Assembly: GCA_023389745.1 (NCBI GenBank)
Contig: JAEWED010000084.1
Span: forward strand, 1 to 15,733
From: Actinomycetes bacterium
GTDB lineage: Bacteria; Actinomycetota; Acidimicrobiia; Acidimicrobiales; Microtrichaceae
DNA length: 15,733 nucleotides
Reading direction: 5' to 3'
Each line of letters begins with the position of its first letter. The stretch's first letter is position 1. A model generated the notes under the pieces. That model did no database searches. It was not told the DNA's origin and was given only the letters and a program-made list of their open reading frames with translations. This document shows positions 6,741 to 15,673 of this stretch, piece by piece. The position numbers were made by a program, and so were the translations under genes.

Positions 6741-7180
6741 TGGCAAAGCCGCAGATGAAGCGTGGCCCGAAGGGCAAGGGCAAGGACGCTGGTCGCAAGT
6801 TCAAGAAGAAGATCTCGATCCTCAACTCCGAGAACGTGGAGTACGTGGATTGGAAGGACGTCAACCTGCTGCGCAGGTTCGTGTCCGACCGTGCCAAGGT
6901 GCGCGCCCGTCGGGTGACCGGCAACGACGTGCAGCAGCAGCGTGAGATCGCCCGGGCGATCAAGAACGCCCGCGAGATGGCGCTGATCCCCTACGCGAAC
7001 CGCGTCACCACCCAGCGCGGCGGTCGTGGTGGCCGTGGCGACCGCGACGGCGACGACCGTGGCCGCCGCGAGCGTCCGGACCGCAACGAGGGCTCGTCCG
7101 AGGCTCCGGCCGAGGCGACCACCGAGTTCGCCGAGATCGACACCGCAGCAGTGGGCACCGAGACCGGAGGTGAGCAGTGA
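6740..7180 (+). CDS. rpsR: 30S ribosomal protein S18, cysteine-free form with long C-terminal tail
   Basis: A 146-residue protein against the usual 75-90. Residues about 25-90 are a clear S18 core: VDWKDVNLLRRFVSDR, KVRARRVTG, VQQQREIARAIKNAREMALIPY. S18 partners S6 in the 30S platform. Two oddities are seen. First, the zinc-binding CxxC of standard S18 is missing and the protein has no cysteine at all, as in the zinc-independent paralogs that mycobacteria express when zinc is scarce. Here that form sits in the main operon. Second, about 54 residues follow the core: an RGG/Arg/Asp-rich part (93-116) and an acidic Ala/Glu/Thr-rich part. The start overlaps the ssb stop, and the last four bases overlap the rplI start (GTGA). 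Codon use in the tail matches its neighbours, so it looks like coding sequence and not read-through. Confidence 0.93.
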   Translation: MAKPQMKRGPKGKGKDAGRKFKKKISILNSENVEYVDWKDVNLLRRFVSDRAKVRARRVTGNDVQQQREIARAIKNAREMALIPYANRVTTQRGGRGGRGDRDGDDRGRRERPDRNEGSSEAPAEATTEFAEIDTAAVGTETGGEQ

Positions 7181-7635
7181 GCGCAGTGAAGGTCATCCTC
7201 CGCTCCGACGTGTCGGGGCTCGGCAAGCGCGGCGACCTCGTCGAGGTCTCCAAGGGCTACGTGCGCAACTTCCTCGAGCCCCGCGGTCTGGCGATCGCGG
7301 CGACCGACGGTGCGCTCCAGCAGGCCGAGGCCATGCGTCGCTCGCGTGACATCAAGGACGCCCGCGACCGTGAGTCCGCGACGCAGATCGCGACCGTGCT
7401 CGTCCCCAAGAAGATCGAGATCCAGGCCAAGGTCGGCGGCAACGGCCGTCTCTTCGGCTCGGTCACGACCACCGAGATCGTGGCGGCCGTGCTCGAGCAG
7501 ACCGGCATCGAGCTCGATCGCAAGGACGTGCACCTCGACGAGCACATCAAGGAGCTCGGTGAGCACACCGCCACCGCGCACCTGCACGCCGATGTGCAGT
7601 TCCCCATCTCGCTCGAGGTGGTCGCCGCCGAGTAG
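7177..7635 (+). CDS. rplI: 50S ribosomal protein L9
   Basis: A 152-residue protein, the usual length for L9. The N-terminal rRNA-binding domain carries the signature GLGKRGDLVEVSKGYVRNFL (about 14-33) followed by EPRGLA. A long connecting helix (about 42-75) leads to the C-terminal domain with GRLFGSVTTTEI. The GTG at 7177 follows GGAGG (7166-7170) by six bases and overlaps the rpsR stop as GTGA, a sign of coupled translation. It is the last gene of the operon: a strong terminator follows within 30 bases, which separates it from dnaB. Confidence 0.97.
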   Translation: MSAVKVILRSDVSGLGKRGDLVEVSKGYVRNFLEPRGLAIAATDGALQQAEAMRRSRDIKDARDRESATQIATVLVPKKIEIQAKVGGNGRLFGSVTTTEIVAAVLEQTGIELDRKDVHLDEHIKELGEHTATAHLHADVQFPISLEVVAAE

Positions 7636-7663
7636 TTCGGCCCGATCCACGAGCAACCTCGTT

Positions 7664-7704
7664 CCCGAGCGCTGTCGGTCCGCCGGCAGCGCTCGGGTCG
7701 TTTT
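7664..7704 (+). terminator. Strong intrinsic terminator of the rpsF-ssb-rpsR-rplI operon
   Basis: CCCGAGCGCTG (7664-7674) pairs perfectly with CAGCGCTCGGG (7687-7697). The stem continues through a T-G pair and CGG/CCG to a TCCG loop, about 15 pairs in all, and TCGTTTT follows. It is the best terminator in the window. Confidence 0.9.
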
Positions 7705-7844
7705 CCACCGCTCTCCACAGCCGGTCCGCCGGGCGGCCAGCCCCGGTGTCACACCGGTTGTGCACAGTGGAGGGCAGTCGATCCCCGGTCTGTCCACAGG
7801 GGTTCCCCGAAGAATTCACAGCGTTGTTCCTCTATCGATGCACA
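7701..7844 (+). promoter_or_regulatory. Cluster of DnaA-box-like 9-mers upstream of dnaB
   Basis: Six same-strand 9-mers resemble the DnaA box (TTWTNCACA, or TTGTCCACA in mycobacteria): TTTTCCACC 7701, CTCTCCACA 7711, TTGTGCACA 7758, CTGTCCACA 7790, GAATTCACA 7812, CGATGCACA 7836. The third and fourth are one mismatch from TTGTCCACA, and the others are weaker. A perfect dyad, CCGGTG/CACCGG (7743-7757), touches the third box. The stretch 7808-7845 is clearly more A/T-rich than its surroundings. The cluster fills the gap between the operon terminator and dnaB, so it may control dnaB transcription or belong to a replication origin. Binding is not shown. Confidence 0.45.
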
Positions 7845-7870
7845 GGCGTTCCCGCTGAGGATGGTCACCG

Positions 7871-10291
<2,421 letters not shown>

Positions 10292-10300
10292 CGCCCGTGA

Positions 10301-10314
10301 TCGGTGGTCACCGA
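10301..10314 (+). terminator. Small dyad after dnaB
   Basis: TCGGT (10301-10305) pairs with ACCGA (10310-10314) around GGTC, nine bases after the dnaB stop. It has no T-run, so it is a weak candidate terminator. It could equally be a protein site for the next gene. Confidence 0.25.
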
Positions 10315-10346
10315 AGCCTGTGCATGACACCGGGGCGCGGGAATAT

Positions 10347-10360
10347 CTTGAACGTTCAAG
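10347..10360. promoter_or_regulatory. Perfect 14-bp palindrome, candidate repressor operator for the dioxygenase gene
   Basis: CTTGAACGTTCAAG is its own reverse complement over all 14 bases and lies 12 bases before the dioxygenase ATG. It overlaps a -10-like TATCTT (10344-10349), so a bound dimer would block transcription. The size and the TTGAA-type half-sites suit a dimeric winged-helix repressor such as a MarR-family protein. No regulator gene is in the window. The factor is unknown. Confidence 0.5.
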
Positions 10361-10372
10361 TGCTTCCCGTCG

Positions 10373-11194
10373 ATGATGGCTGAGCACTCGAGCACCCGAC
10401 TTCCGACGTACTTCGTCTCCCACGGAGGCGGACCCTGGCCCTGGATGAAGGACCAGATGCCGTTCGACCTGGACGAGCTCGAACGGTCGCTGCAGGCGAT
10501 CCCCGCCGAGATCGGCGTGACGCCGAAGGCGGTCCTCGTCGTATCGGGACACTGGGAGGCGCCCGAGTTCACCGTCCAGAGCTCGCCCAACCCGCCGATG
10601 CTCTACGACTACGGCGGCTTCCCCGACTTCACCTACCGGATCCAGTACCCCGCGCCCGGATCGCCGCAGGTGGCGACCCGCGTCGGCGAGCTGCTCGACG
10701 GCGCCGGCATCGAGGTGCGCACGGACGCCTCGCGTGGCTACGACCACGGCGTGTTCGCGCCGCTCTACGTCATGTACCCCGACGCGGATGTCCCGGTCCT
10801 GCAGCTCTCCCTGCGCCACGGCTACGACCCTGCCCAGCACCTCGCCGTCGGACGGGCACTCGCACCGCTGCGTGACGAAGGCGTGCTCATCGTGGGCAGC
10901 GGCTTCTCGTTCCACAACCTCCGACTGCTCGGCCCTGCCGGCGCCCGACCGTCGCGCGAGTTCGACGACTGGCTGACCCGCAACGTCGTCGGGGCCACCG
11001 CCGCGGCGCGCAGCGAGGCACTGCTCGACTGGGCGAGCGCTCCGAGCGCTCGCGTCGCTCACCCCGCCGAGGACCACCTGCTGCCGCTGATGGTCGCGGT
11101 CGGTGCCGCCGAGGACGAGGCAGGCGTGAGCATCTACCAGGAGGACTTCATGGGCTCGATCCGGTCCTCCAGCTATCGCTTCGGGACACCCTGA
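10373..11194 (+). CDS. Class III extradiol ring-cleavage dioxygenase (LigB / 4,5-DOPA dioxygenase-like)
   Basis: A 273-residue protein. The family opens catechol-type aromatic rings next to the diol using a non-haem metal. The DODA/YgiD subgroup includes 4,5-DOPA dioxygenases, but many bacterial members have unknown substrates. Landmarks in order: FVSHGGGPW with His17, VVSGHWE with His60, MLYDYGGFP (76-84), RGYDHGVFAPL with His125, VGSGFSFHNL with His181, HPAEDHLLPL with His230/His235. His17, His60 and one of the later His residues are the likely metal ligands, and His125 fits the catalytic acid/base. Two adjacent ATGs (10373, 10376) are possible starts and neither has a Shine-Dalgarno sequence. 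The gene is monocistronic: dnaB ends 81 bases before, and the oxidoreductase fusion converges 24 bases after. The upstream palindrome suggests induction by a small molecule, perhaps an aromatic or quinone, which is inference. Confidence 0.88.
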   Translation: MMAEHSSTRLPTYFVSHGGGPWPWMKDQMPFDLDELERSLQAIPAEIGVTPKAVLVVSGHWEAPEFTVQSSPNPPMLYDYGGFPDFTYRIQYPAPGSPQVATRVGELLDGAGIEVRTDASRGYDHGVFAPLYVMYPDADVPVLQLSLRHGYDPAQHLAVGRALAPLRDEGVLIVGSGFSFHNLRLLGPAGARPSREFDDWLTRNVVGATAAARSEALLDWASAPSARVAHPAEDHLLPLMVAVGAAEDEAGVSIYQEDFMGSIRSSSYRFGTP

Positions 11195-11218
11195 CGCCCG
11201 GGCCGACGAGCAGGCCGC

Positions 11219-14146
11219 TCAGTTGCGCTGCAACCGGGCCGCGACCTGGGTCGTCACCTTCGTCGCCCGGTCGGCCACCAGCTTCGGCGACACCTGTCGC
11301 AGCTGCTCGCGTCGAGGGCGCAGTGGGAGCGGGACGGCGGCGCCGCTGCGCAGCGCCGAGCGGAACGCCACCAGCAGCTCCATGTCGACCAGCGCCCGCC
11401 CCGGCGTGTAGAGCGGATCGGTGCCGTGCAGCACCGCCGAGCGCATGCCGTCGAGCACCGTCGCGATCGCCACGCGCTCGTCGTCGAGGGTGTGGCGCGC
11501 GTACGGGTTCCGCCACGTGAGCTCACCGTCGGGCACCGCCAGACGCAGCTTGCTCAGCCGGCCGTCGACCTCGATCCGCTCGATCGTCGAGGTCCACGGC
11601 GCACCCGTCGCCGAGGGCAGCTCGAGGGTGTCGCCGCGGAACGCCCCGGACGTCCCTTCGAGCAGCGTGCCGACCGACGCACCGTCCGGACGTCCGTCGC
11701 CGGAGCGGTGGCGCAGCACCGCACCGTCGCCGTAGACGACGGTGGAGCGGCCGGTCGTCGCGCCTCGATCGAGCGGCGACTCGGCGCTGAGCGCCGCGAC
11801 CGCGGCCCGTTCGCCCACCAGATGGGTCCGCAGCGCCGCGAGTGCGTGGTAGTCGTACAGGTAGCCGTCGTTGTCGGCGAGGTGGATCGCACCGACGTAG
11901 CCCCGCTCGACGGCGAGCTGGCGGAGCCGCTCGGTGGGCATGAACGGCGTCTGCTCGCACACACCGACCAGCAGGTCGGTCTCCTCGATGCGCGCGAGCG
12001 TCGACCGTCCGACCGACGCGTCCCAGCAGAACGGCGTCTCGAGGAGCAGCGGCACGCCCAACTCGACCAGCGACGGCACCACGGCGTCGACCGCGCCCGG
12101 TGCGACCGCGGCGACCAGCAGCTCCGGTGACCGCTCGGCGACGAGCGAGGCGGCATCCGCGAACGCCGTCTCGCCGGTGGCGGCCTCGACCTCGTCGAGG
12201 GCGCGGGTGGGTCCGCCCACGGCGCCGACCACCTCGAAGTGGTCCTGGAGCGCATGCAGCACCGGCAGGTGGAACGACGTCATGCGCGGCCCCGCTCCGA
12301 CCAGACCGACCCGGAGGCGACGGTCCGGCGACGTGCTCGACGTCGTGCCAGTGGTCGTCGTGCCAGTGGTCGTCGTGCCAGTGGTCGTTCGGGAAGTGGT
12401 CGTCGTGCCGGTGGTCGTCGCAGCAGTGGCCGAGATGAGGCGGGCGGGCGGCGCGTCGAGCTCGGAGCGGATGCGCGCTGCTGTGCGCAGGGCCAGCGCG
12501 ACGATCATCAGCGTCGGGTTCATGTAGCCGCTGGTGGGGAACACCGACCCGCCCGCGACGAACAGGCCGCGCACGCCGTGCACCTGGCACTGCGGGTCCA
12601 CGACGCCGTCGCGGGGTTCGATCGACATGCGGGTGCTGCCCATCGGGTGGGCCATGTCGTGGATGCTCTCGCGCCAGGCGTCGGCACCGAGGTCCTGCCA
12701 CGGCACCGAGGTCGGCGGCGAGTAGCCCAGCCGGCGGACCTCCCGCTCGAAGAGCTCGGACGCGCGGACCATCGTGTGGAACTCGTCGTCGTGGGCCCGC
12801 CAGTGCACCTCGGCACGAGGCATGCCGAAGCCGTCCACGGTGTTCGCCAGCGTGATCCTGCTGTCGGGATCCGGGACCTGCTCCACGACGCAGCAGAAGT
12901 CGACGCGGTCGGCCGGGATGAGCGACGGCCGATGACGCACGTACCGGTCGTAGACCGCGCCGGCCAGTCGATCGGGCCGCAGGCCGACCGCCGCGGCAGC
13001 ACGCGCGGCGTCCAGGTCGCGAGGGTCCCTCGAGAGGCGGCGCACCGCGTCACGCAGCTCGGCCGCGGCCGCGTCGCGCTCGCCGTACTCGACGACGTGG
13101 ATCGAGGCGTTGAGCAGACCCTCTCGCCGCTGCAGCTCAGGGCTGAGCCGTGCGCCGACCGCGTACACGTGGCGGGCGCCGCCGTGGTCGATCCAGCGCA
13201 GGCCCATGCGGCGCCGCAGCGCCGCGTCGCCGTGGCCGTCGTAGCTCGCGATCACCGCGAGCGGGTGGTCGCTGAGGTACCGGCCGACGTTGTCGCAGTG
13301 GTTGCCGACGCCCTCGGGTCGGCTGGCACGCGACGCGAGGAGCAGACGCGCGTTGTCGATCCCGCCGCAGCACAGCACGACGTGACCGGCCGTGATCCTC
13401 ACCCGGCGACCGTCGAGCCCACCGACCTCGACGCCGGTGACCTGGTCGCCGACGTCGTCGGTCGTCACCTCGGTGACCGATCCGTGGGTCAGCACCCGGA
13501 GGCCCTGCGCGGCTCGGAACGTCGCCAGGTGCGCCTCGCCGAAGTGCATCGGACGAGGAGCACCGGCGTGTTGCAGCGCGCCGATGTGTGCGGCGGCGTC
13601 GGGCCCCTGTTCGGCGGAGGACCGGACGGCGTCGGCGGCGGCCGGGTCGTGCAGGCTGAACTGGTAGACGAGCGGCTGCAGCAGCTGCTGGTCCCACGGG
13701 CGGGTGGGATCGCCGGCCAGCTCGTCGGATGTGGCGCCCCGGAACCGACCGGGCCCCAGGCCGAGCAACGCGCCGGCGTGGTCCAGGTGCGGCTGCAGCT
13801 CGTCGCTCGACACCGGCCACCCGCTGAGGGGCACCCACGGTCGAGCGGCCAGGTCCATCTCGTCGAACACGCCGCACCGGCCGGTCCACAGCGACGACGT
13901 GCCACCGAAGCCCCGGGCGCGGGTCACGTCCTGCGGAGCCCGGGACAGCCCGGTGCTGACGATCTCGCTGAGGTCGTCGACGTCGGGGTCGGGCTCGTGG
14001 CCGCCGCTCTCGACGAGCACGGTCTCGATGCCGGCGTCGAGCATCTGCAGGGCGATCGAGATGCCGGCCGGACCGGCGCCGACGATGCACACCCGCGTCT
14101 CGATCACCGTGCGGTCGGGGATGTCGTGCAGGGCCTCGACGCTCAT
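11219..14146 (-). CDS. Fusion of GMC flavin oxidoreductase and Gfo/Idh/MocA-type oxidoreductase
   Basis: A single 975-residue frame with no internal stop. Residues 1 to about 565 are a GMC oxidoreductase, which oxidises alcohols with FAD: dinucleotide motif VGAGPAG (22-28), GFGGTSSLW, and a complete C-terminal domain with AHPMGSTRM (His500) and SGYMNPT (Asn543). A Thr/Gly linker (573-602, extended to about 607) follows, encoded by 15-bp repeats. Residues 611-975 form a Gfo/Idh/MocA-like unit: LRVGLVGAG nucleotide-binding loop (611-619), LLLETPF where the family has EKP (Glu703-Thr704-Pro705, so the usual catalytic Lys is absent), and YDYHALA with His767. The ATG at 14146 is fixed by GGAGGAGGA a few bases upstream, and the longer frame to 15220 is spurious. 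No signal peptide is seen. It is divergent from a flippase gene, which suggests glycan or glycoside modification. One idea is oxidation and re-reduction of one sugar carbon. The substrate is unknown. Confidence 0.88.
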   Translation of the reverse strand: MSVEALHDIPDRTVIETRVCIVGAGPAGISIALQMLDAGIETVLVESGGHEPDPDVDDLSEIVSTGLSRAPQDVTRARGFGGTSSLWTGRCGVFDEMDLAARPWVPLSGWPVSSDELQPHLDHAGALLGLGPGRFRGATSDELAGDPTRPWDQQLLQPLVYQFSLHDPAAADAVRSSAEQGPDAAAHIGALQHAGAPRPMHFGEAHLATFRAAQGLRVLTHGSVTEVTTDDVGDQVTGVEVGGLDGRRVRITAGHVVLCCGGIDNARLLLASRASRPEGVGNHCDNVGRYLSDHPLAVIASYDGHGDAALRRRMGLRWIDHGGARHVYAVGARLSPELQRREGLLNASIHVVEYGERDAAAAELRDAVRRLSRDPRDLDAARAAAAVGLRPDRLAGAVYDRYVRHRPSLIPADRVDFCCVVEQVPDPDSRITLANTVDGFGMPRAEVHWRAHDDEFHTMVRASELFEREVRRLGYSPPTSVPWQDLGADAWRESIHDMAHPMGSTRMSIEPRDGVVDPQCQVHGVRGLFVAGGSVFPTSGYMNPTLMIVALALRTAARIRSELDAPPARLISATAATTTGTTTTSRTTTGTTTTGTTTTGTTSSTSPDRRLRVGLVGAGPRMTSFHLPVLHALQDHFEVVGAVGGPTRALDEVEAATGETAFADAASLVAERSPELLVAAVAPGAVDAVVPSLVELGVPLLLETPFCWDASVGRSTLARIEETDLLVGVCEQTPFMPTERLRQLAVERGYVGAIHLADNDGYLYDYHALAALRTHLVGERAAVAALSAESPLDRGATTGRSTVVYGDGAVLRHRSGDGRPDGASVGTLLEGTSGAFRGDTLELPSATGAPWTSTIERIEVDGRLSKLRLAVPDGELTWRNPYARHTLDDERVAIATVLDGMRSAVLHGTDPLYTPGRALVDMELLVAFRSALRSGAAVPLPLRPRREQLRQVSPKLVADRATKVTTQVAARLQRN
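12341..12430 (-). repeat. Six 15-bp tandem repeats encoding the interdomain Thr/Gly linker
   Basis: On the plus strand the unit CGTCGTGCCAGTGGT occurs exactly at 12341, 12356 and 12371. A diverged copy (CGTTCGGGAAGTGGT) is at 12386, a one-mismatch copy at 12401 and a diverged copy at 12416. Read on the minus strand, each exact unit gives five residues, TTGTT in rotation. Because the unit is a multiple of three, copies can be lost or gained without breaking the fusion frame. Confidence 0.9.
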
Positions 14147-14249
14147 GGGGTCCTCCTCCGGCTGTGGTGTGCGGAGGAGTCGCCGGGACGGGCAGGTGAG
14201 CGGGGTGGCGGACGGGCCCCTCCTGCACGTCCGCACCACTGTGGGCGCA

Positions 14250-14255
14250 AGCATA
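14250..14255 (-). promoter_or_regulatory. -10-like hexamer for the oxidoreductase fusion
   Basis: The minus strand reads TATGCT here, about 104 bases upstream of the fusion start, in the 216-base gap between divergent genes. There is no recognisable -35 element. The rest of the gap shows G-rich tracts (14300-14310) but no clear operator. Confidence 0.25.
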
Positions 14256-14362
14256 GGCCCAGCCCCCAGGCGCTTCCCATGGGTGGATTCCCACGCCGCG
14301 GGGGGAGGGGAGCGGCCCCTGCTGCCGATATCGTGCAAGCCATCAGCTCGCTCGTCACCAAG

Positions 14363-15673
14363 ATGGTCTCGAAGTTCCGAGGCGGCGGCGCGGCCGCGGA
14401 GTCGGTCTGGGGCCTGTCGATCGAGTCGGTGACGATGGTCGGGACCATCCTGTCGTTCACCTTCCTCGGTCGCTCCCTCGGCCCCGACGGCTACGGCGGG
14501 TACGCCGCCCTCTACGCGATCGTCGGCCCACTGGTCACGCTCGCGGCCTCGGGTGTCACGCTGTCGCTGCTCCAGCACGTCGTGCGCGACCGCGAGGACC
14601 TCGAGGGCACCGCTCGGTCGTGCCTCACCCTCTCGCTCGTGCTCGGCGGACTGCTCACCCTCGTCGGCTACGTCACGGCGACCTTCATCGTCGAAGGCGT
14701 CGCGACGGTCGCGATGATCGCCATCCTCGCCACCGAGTTCGTGACCATGCCGCTGGTGCACCTCACCGCGACGACCGTCCAGGCACGGTCGGGCTTCGCC
14801 GCGTCCGCGCCGATCCGGCTCGTGGTGCTGGGCGCCCGCATCGTCGTGCTGACCGTGCTCTACCTGACCTCGACGCTGTCGATCATGTCGCTGGGCCTCA
14901 CGATGCTGGCCGTGTCCGGCGTCGCCGGGTTGGTCTTCCTCGTCCGGGTCGGACGCCGCTACGACTTCCCCTTCGTGCCGGGGCGTGTGCGGTGGCACCA
15001 CATGAAGTCGAACCTGGCGTACTCCGGGGGCATCTCCGCCGACGCGCTCGGCAACGAGGGCGACAAGCTCGTGCTCGCGGCGAACGGCCTGGTCGTCGAG
15101 ACCGGTCTCTACGCCGCGGCCTACCGCATCGTGCAGTTCGGTCTGCTCCCGGTCGGCAGCGTCATCCAGGCGACCCACGCACGCTTCCTCGAGCACGAAG
15201 AGGGCCTGCGTCGCCAGCACCTGGACCGTGCGCTGCGCTACGCGTCGCTCGGTGCCGCCTACGGCGTCGTGTTCGCGATCGGCATCTCGCTCGTCGCGCC
15301 GCTGCTGCCGATCGTGCTCGGCGACGAGTTCGAGGAGTCCGTCACCATCGTGCGGTGGCTCTCGCCGATCGTGCTGCTGCGGGCCGTGGGCAGCTGCTCC
15401 ATCAACGGGCTGATGGGCCTGTCGAAGGTCACGCTGCGGACGATCCTGCTCGCCATCAACGCCGCGATGGCGATGGTGCTCTACATCGTGTTGATCCCGC
15501 GCTACGGCTGGGAGGGCGCCGCGATCGGCACCCTCGTCGGCGAGGTGCTCTCGGTGGTGATGACCTGGACCGCACTGGTCGTCTGCCAGCGGGCGGCGGA
15601 CCGTGAGCTACCGGTGGTCGACGACGACGCCGACCGCGCCGAGCATGCGGCCGACGCCTCTGAGGAGCTCTGA
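14363..15673 (+). CDS. Wzx-like polysaccharide flippase (MATE/MOP superfamily membrane protein)
   Basis: A 436-residue integral membrane protein with some 12 hydrophobic segments, for example about 22-36, 46-70, 88-110, 113-133, 151-175, 177-194, 300-319, 326-345, 358-377 and 388-408. The N-terminal FLGRSLGPDGYGGYAALYAIVGP (34-56) is typical of polysaccharide-biosynthesis flippases of the Wzx type, which move lipid-linked glycan units across the membrane. The central SNLAYSGGISADALGNEGDKLVL region (216-238) matches the second-half repeat of such carriers. The C-terminal tail is acidic (DDDADRAEHAA). No Shine-Dalgarno sequence precedes either ATG 14363 or the in-frame GTG 14333, so the start is uncertain. 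TATCGT at 14329-14334 could be a -10 element for a short-leader transcript. The gene is divergent from the oxidoreductase fusion, and the two may belong to one surface-glycan locus. A related MviN/MurJ-type carrier is less likely. Confidence 0.82.
   Translation: MVSKFRGGGAAAESVWGLSIESVTMVGTILSFTFLGRSLGPDGYGGYAALYAIVGPLVTLAASGVTLSLLQHVVRDREDLEGTARSCLTLSLVLGGLLTLVGYVTATFIVEGVATVAMIAILATEFVTMPLVHLTATTVQARSGFAASAPIRLVVLGARIVVLTVLYLTSTLSIMSLGLTMLAVSGVAGLVFLVRVGRRYDFPFVPGRVRWHHMKSNLAYSGGISADALGNEGDKLVLAANGLVVETGLYAAAYRIVQFGLLPVGSVIQATHARFLEHEEGLRRQHLDRALRYASLGAAYGVVFAIGISLVAPLLPIVLGDEFEESVTIVRWLSPIVLLRAVGSCSINGLMGLSKVTLRTILLAINAAMAMVLYIVLIPRYGWEGAAIGTLVGEVLSVVMTWTALVVCQRAADRELPVVDDDADRAEHAADASEEL

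Noticed and set aside
12341..12430. Short regularly spaced repeats considered as a CRISPR array
   Set aside because: The 15-bp units are directly adjacent with no spacers and are in frame within a coding region.
12239..14362. Plus-strand open frame reading into the flippase (1144 residues)
   Set aside because: The added part is low-complexity Arg/Val/Glu sequence antisense to the oxidoreductase fusion. Open antisense frames are common at this G+C content.
14147..15220. Upstream extension of the minus-strand oxidoreductase frame to a 1333-residue protein
   Set aside because: The extra part is His/Arg/Asp/Glu-rich with no domain and is antisense to the flippase gene. A strong Shine-Dalgarno sequence marks the ATG at 14146.
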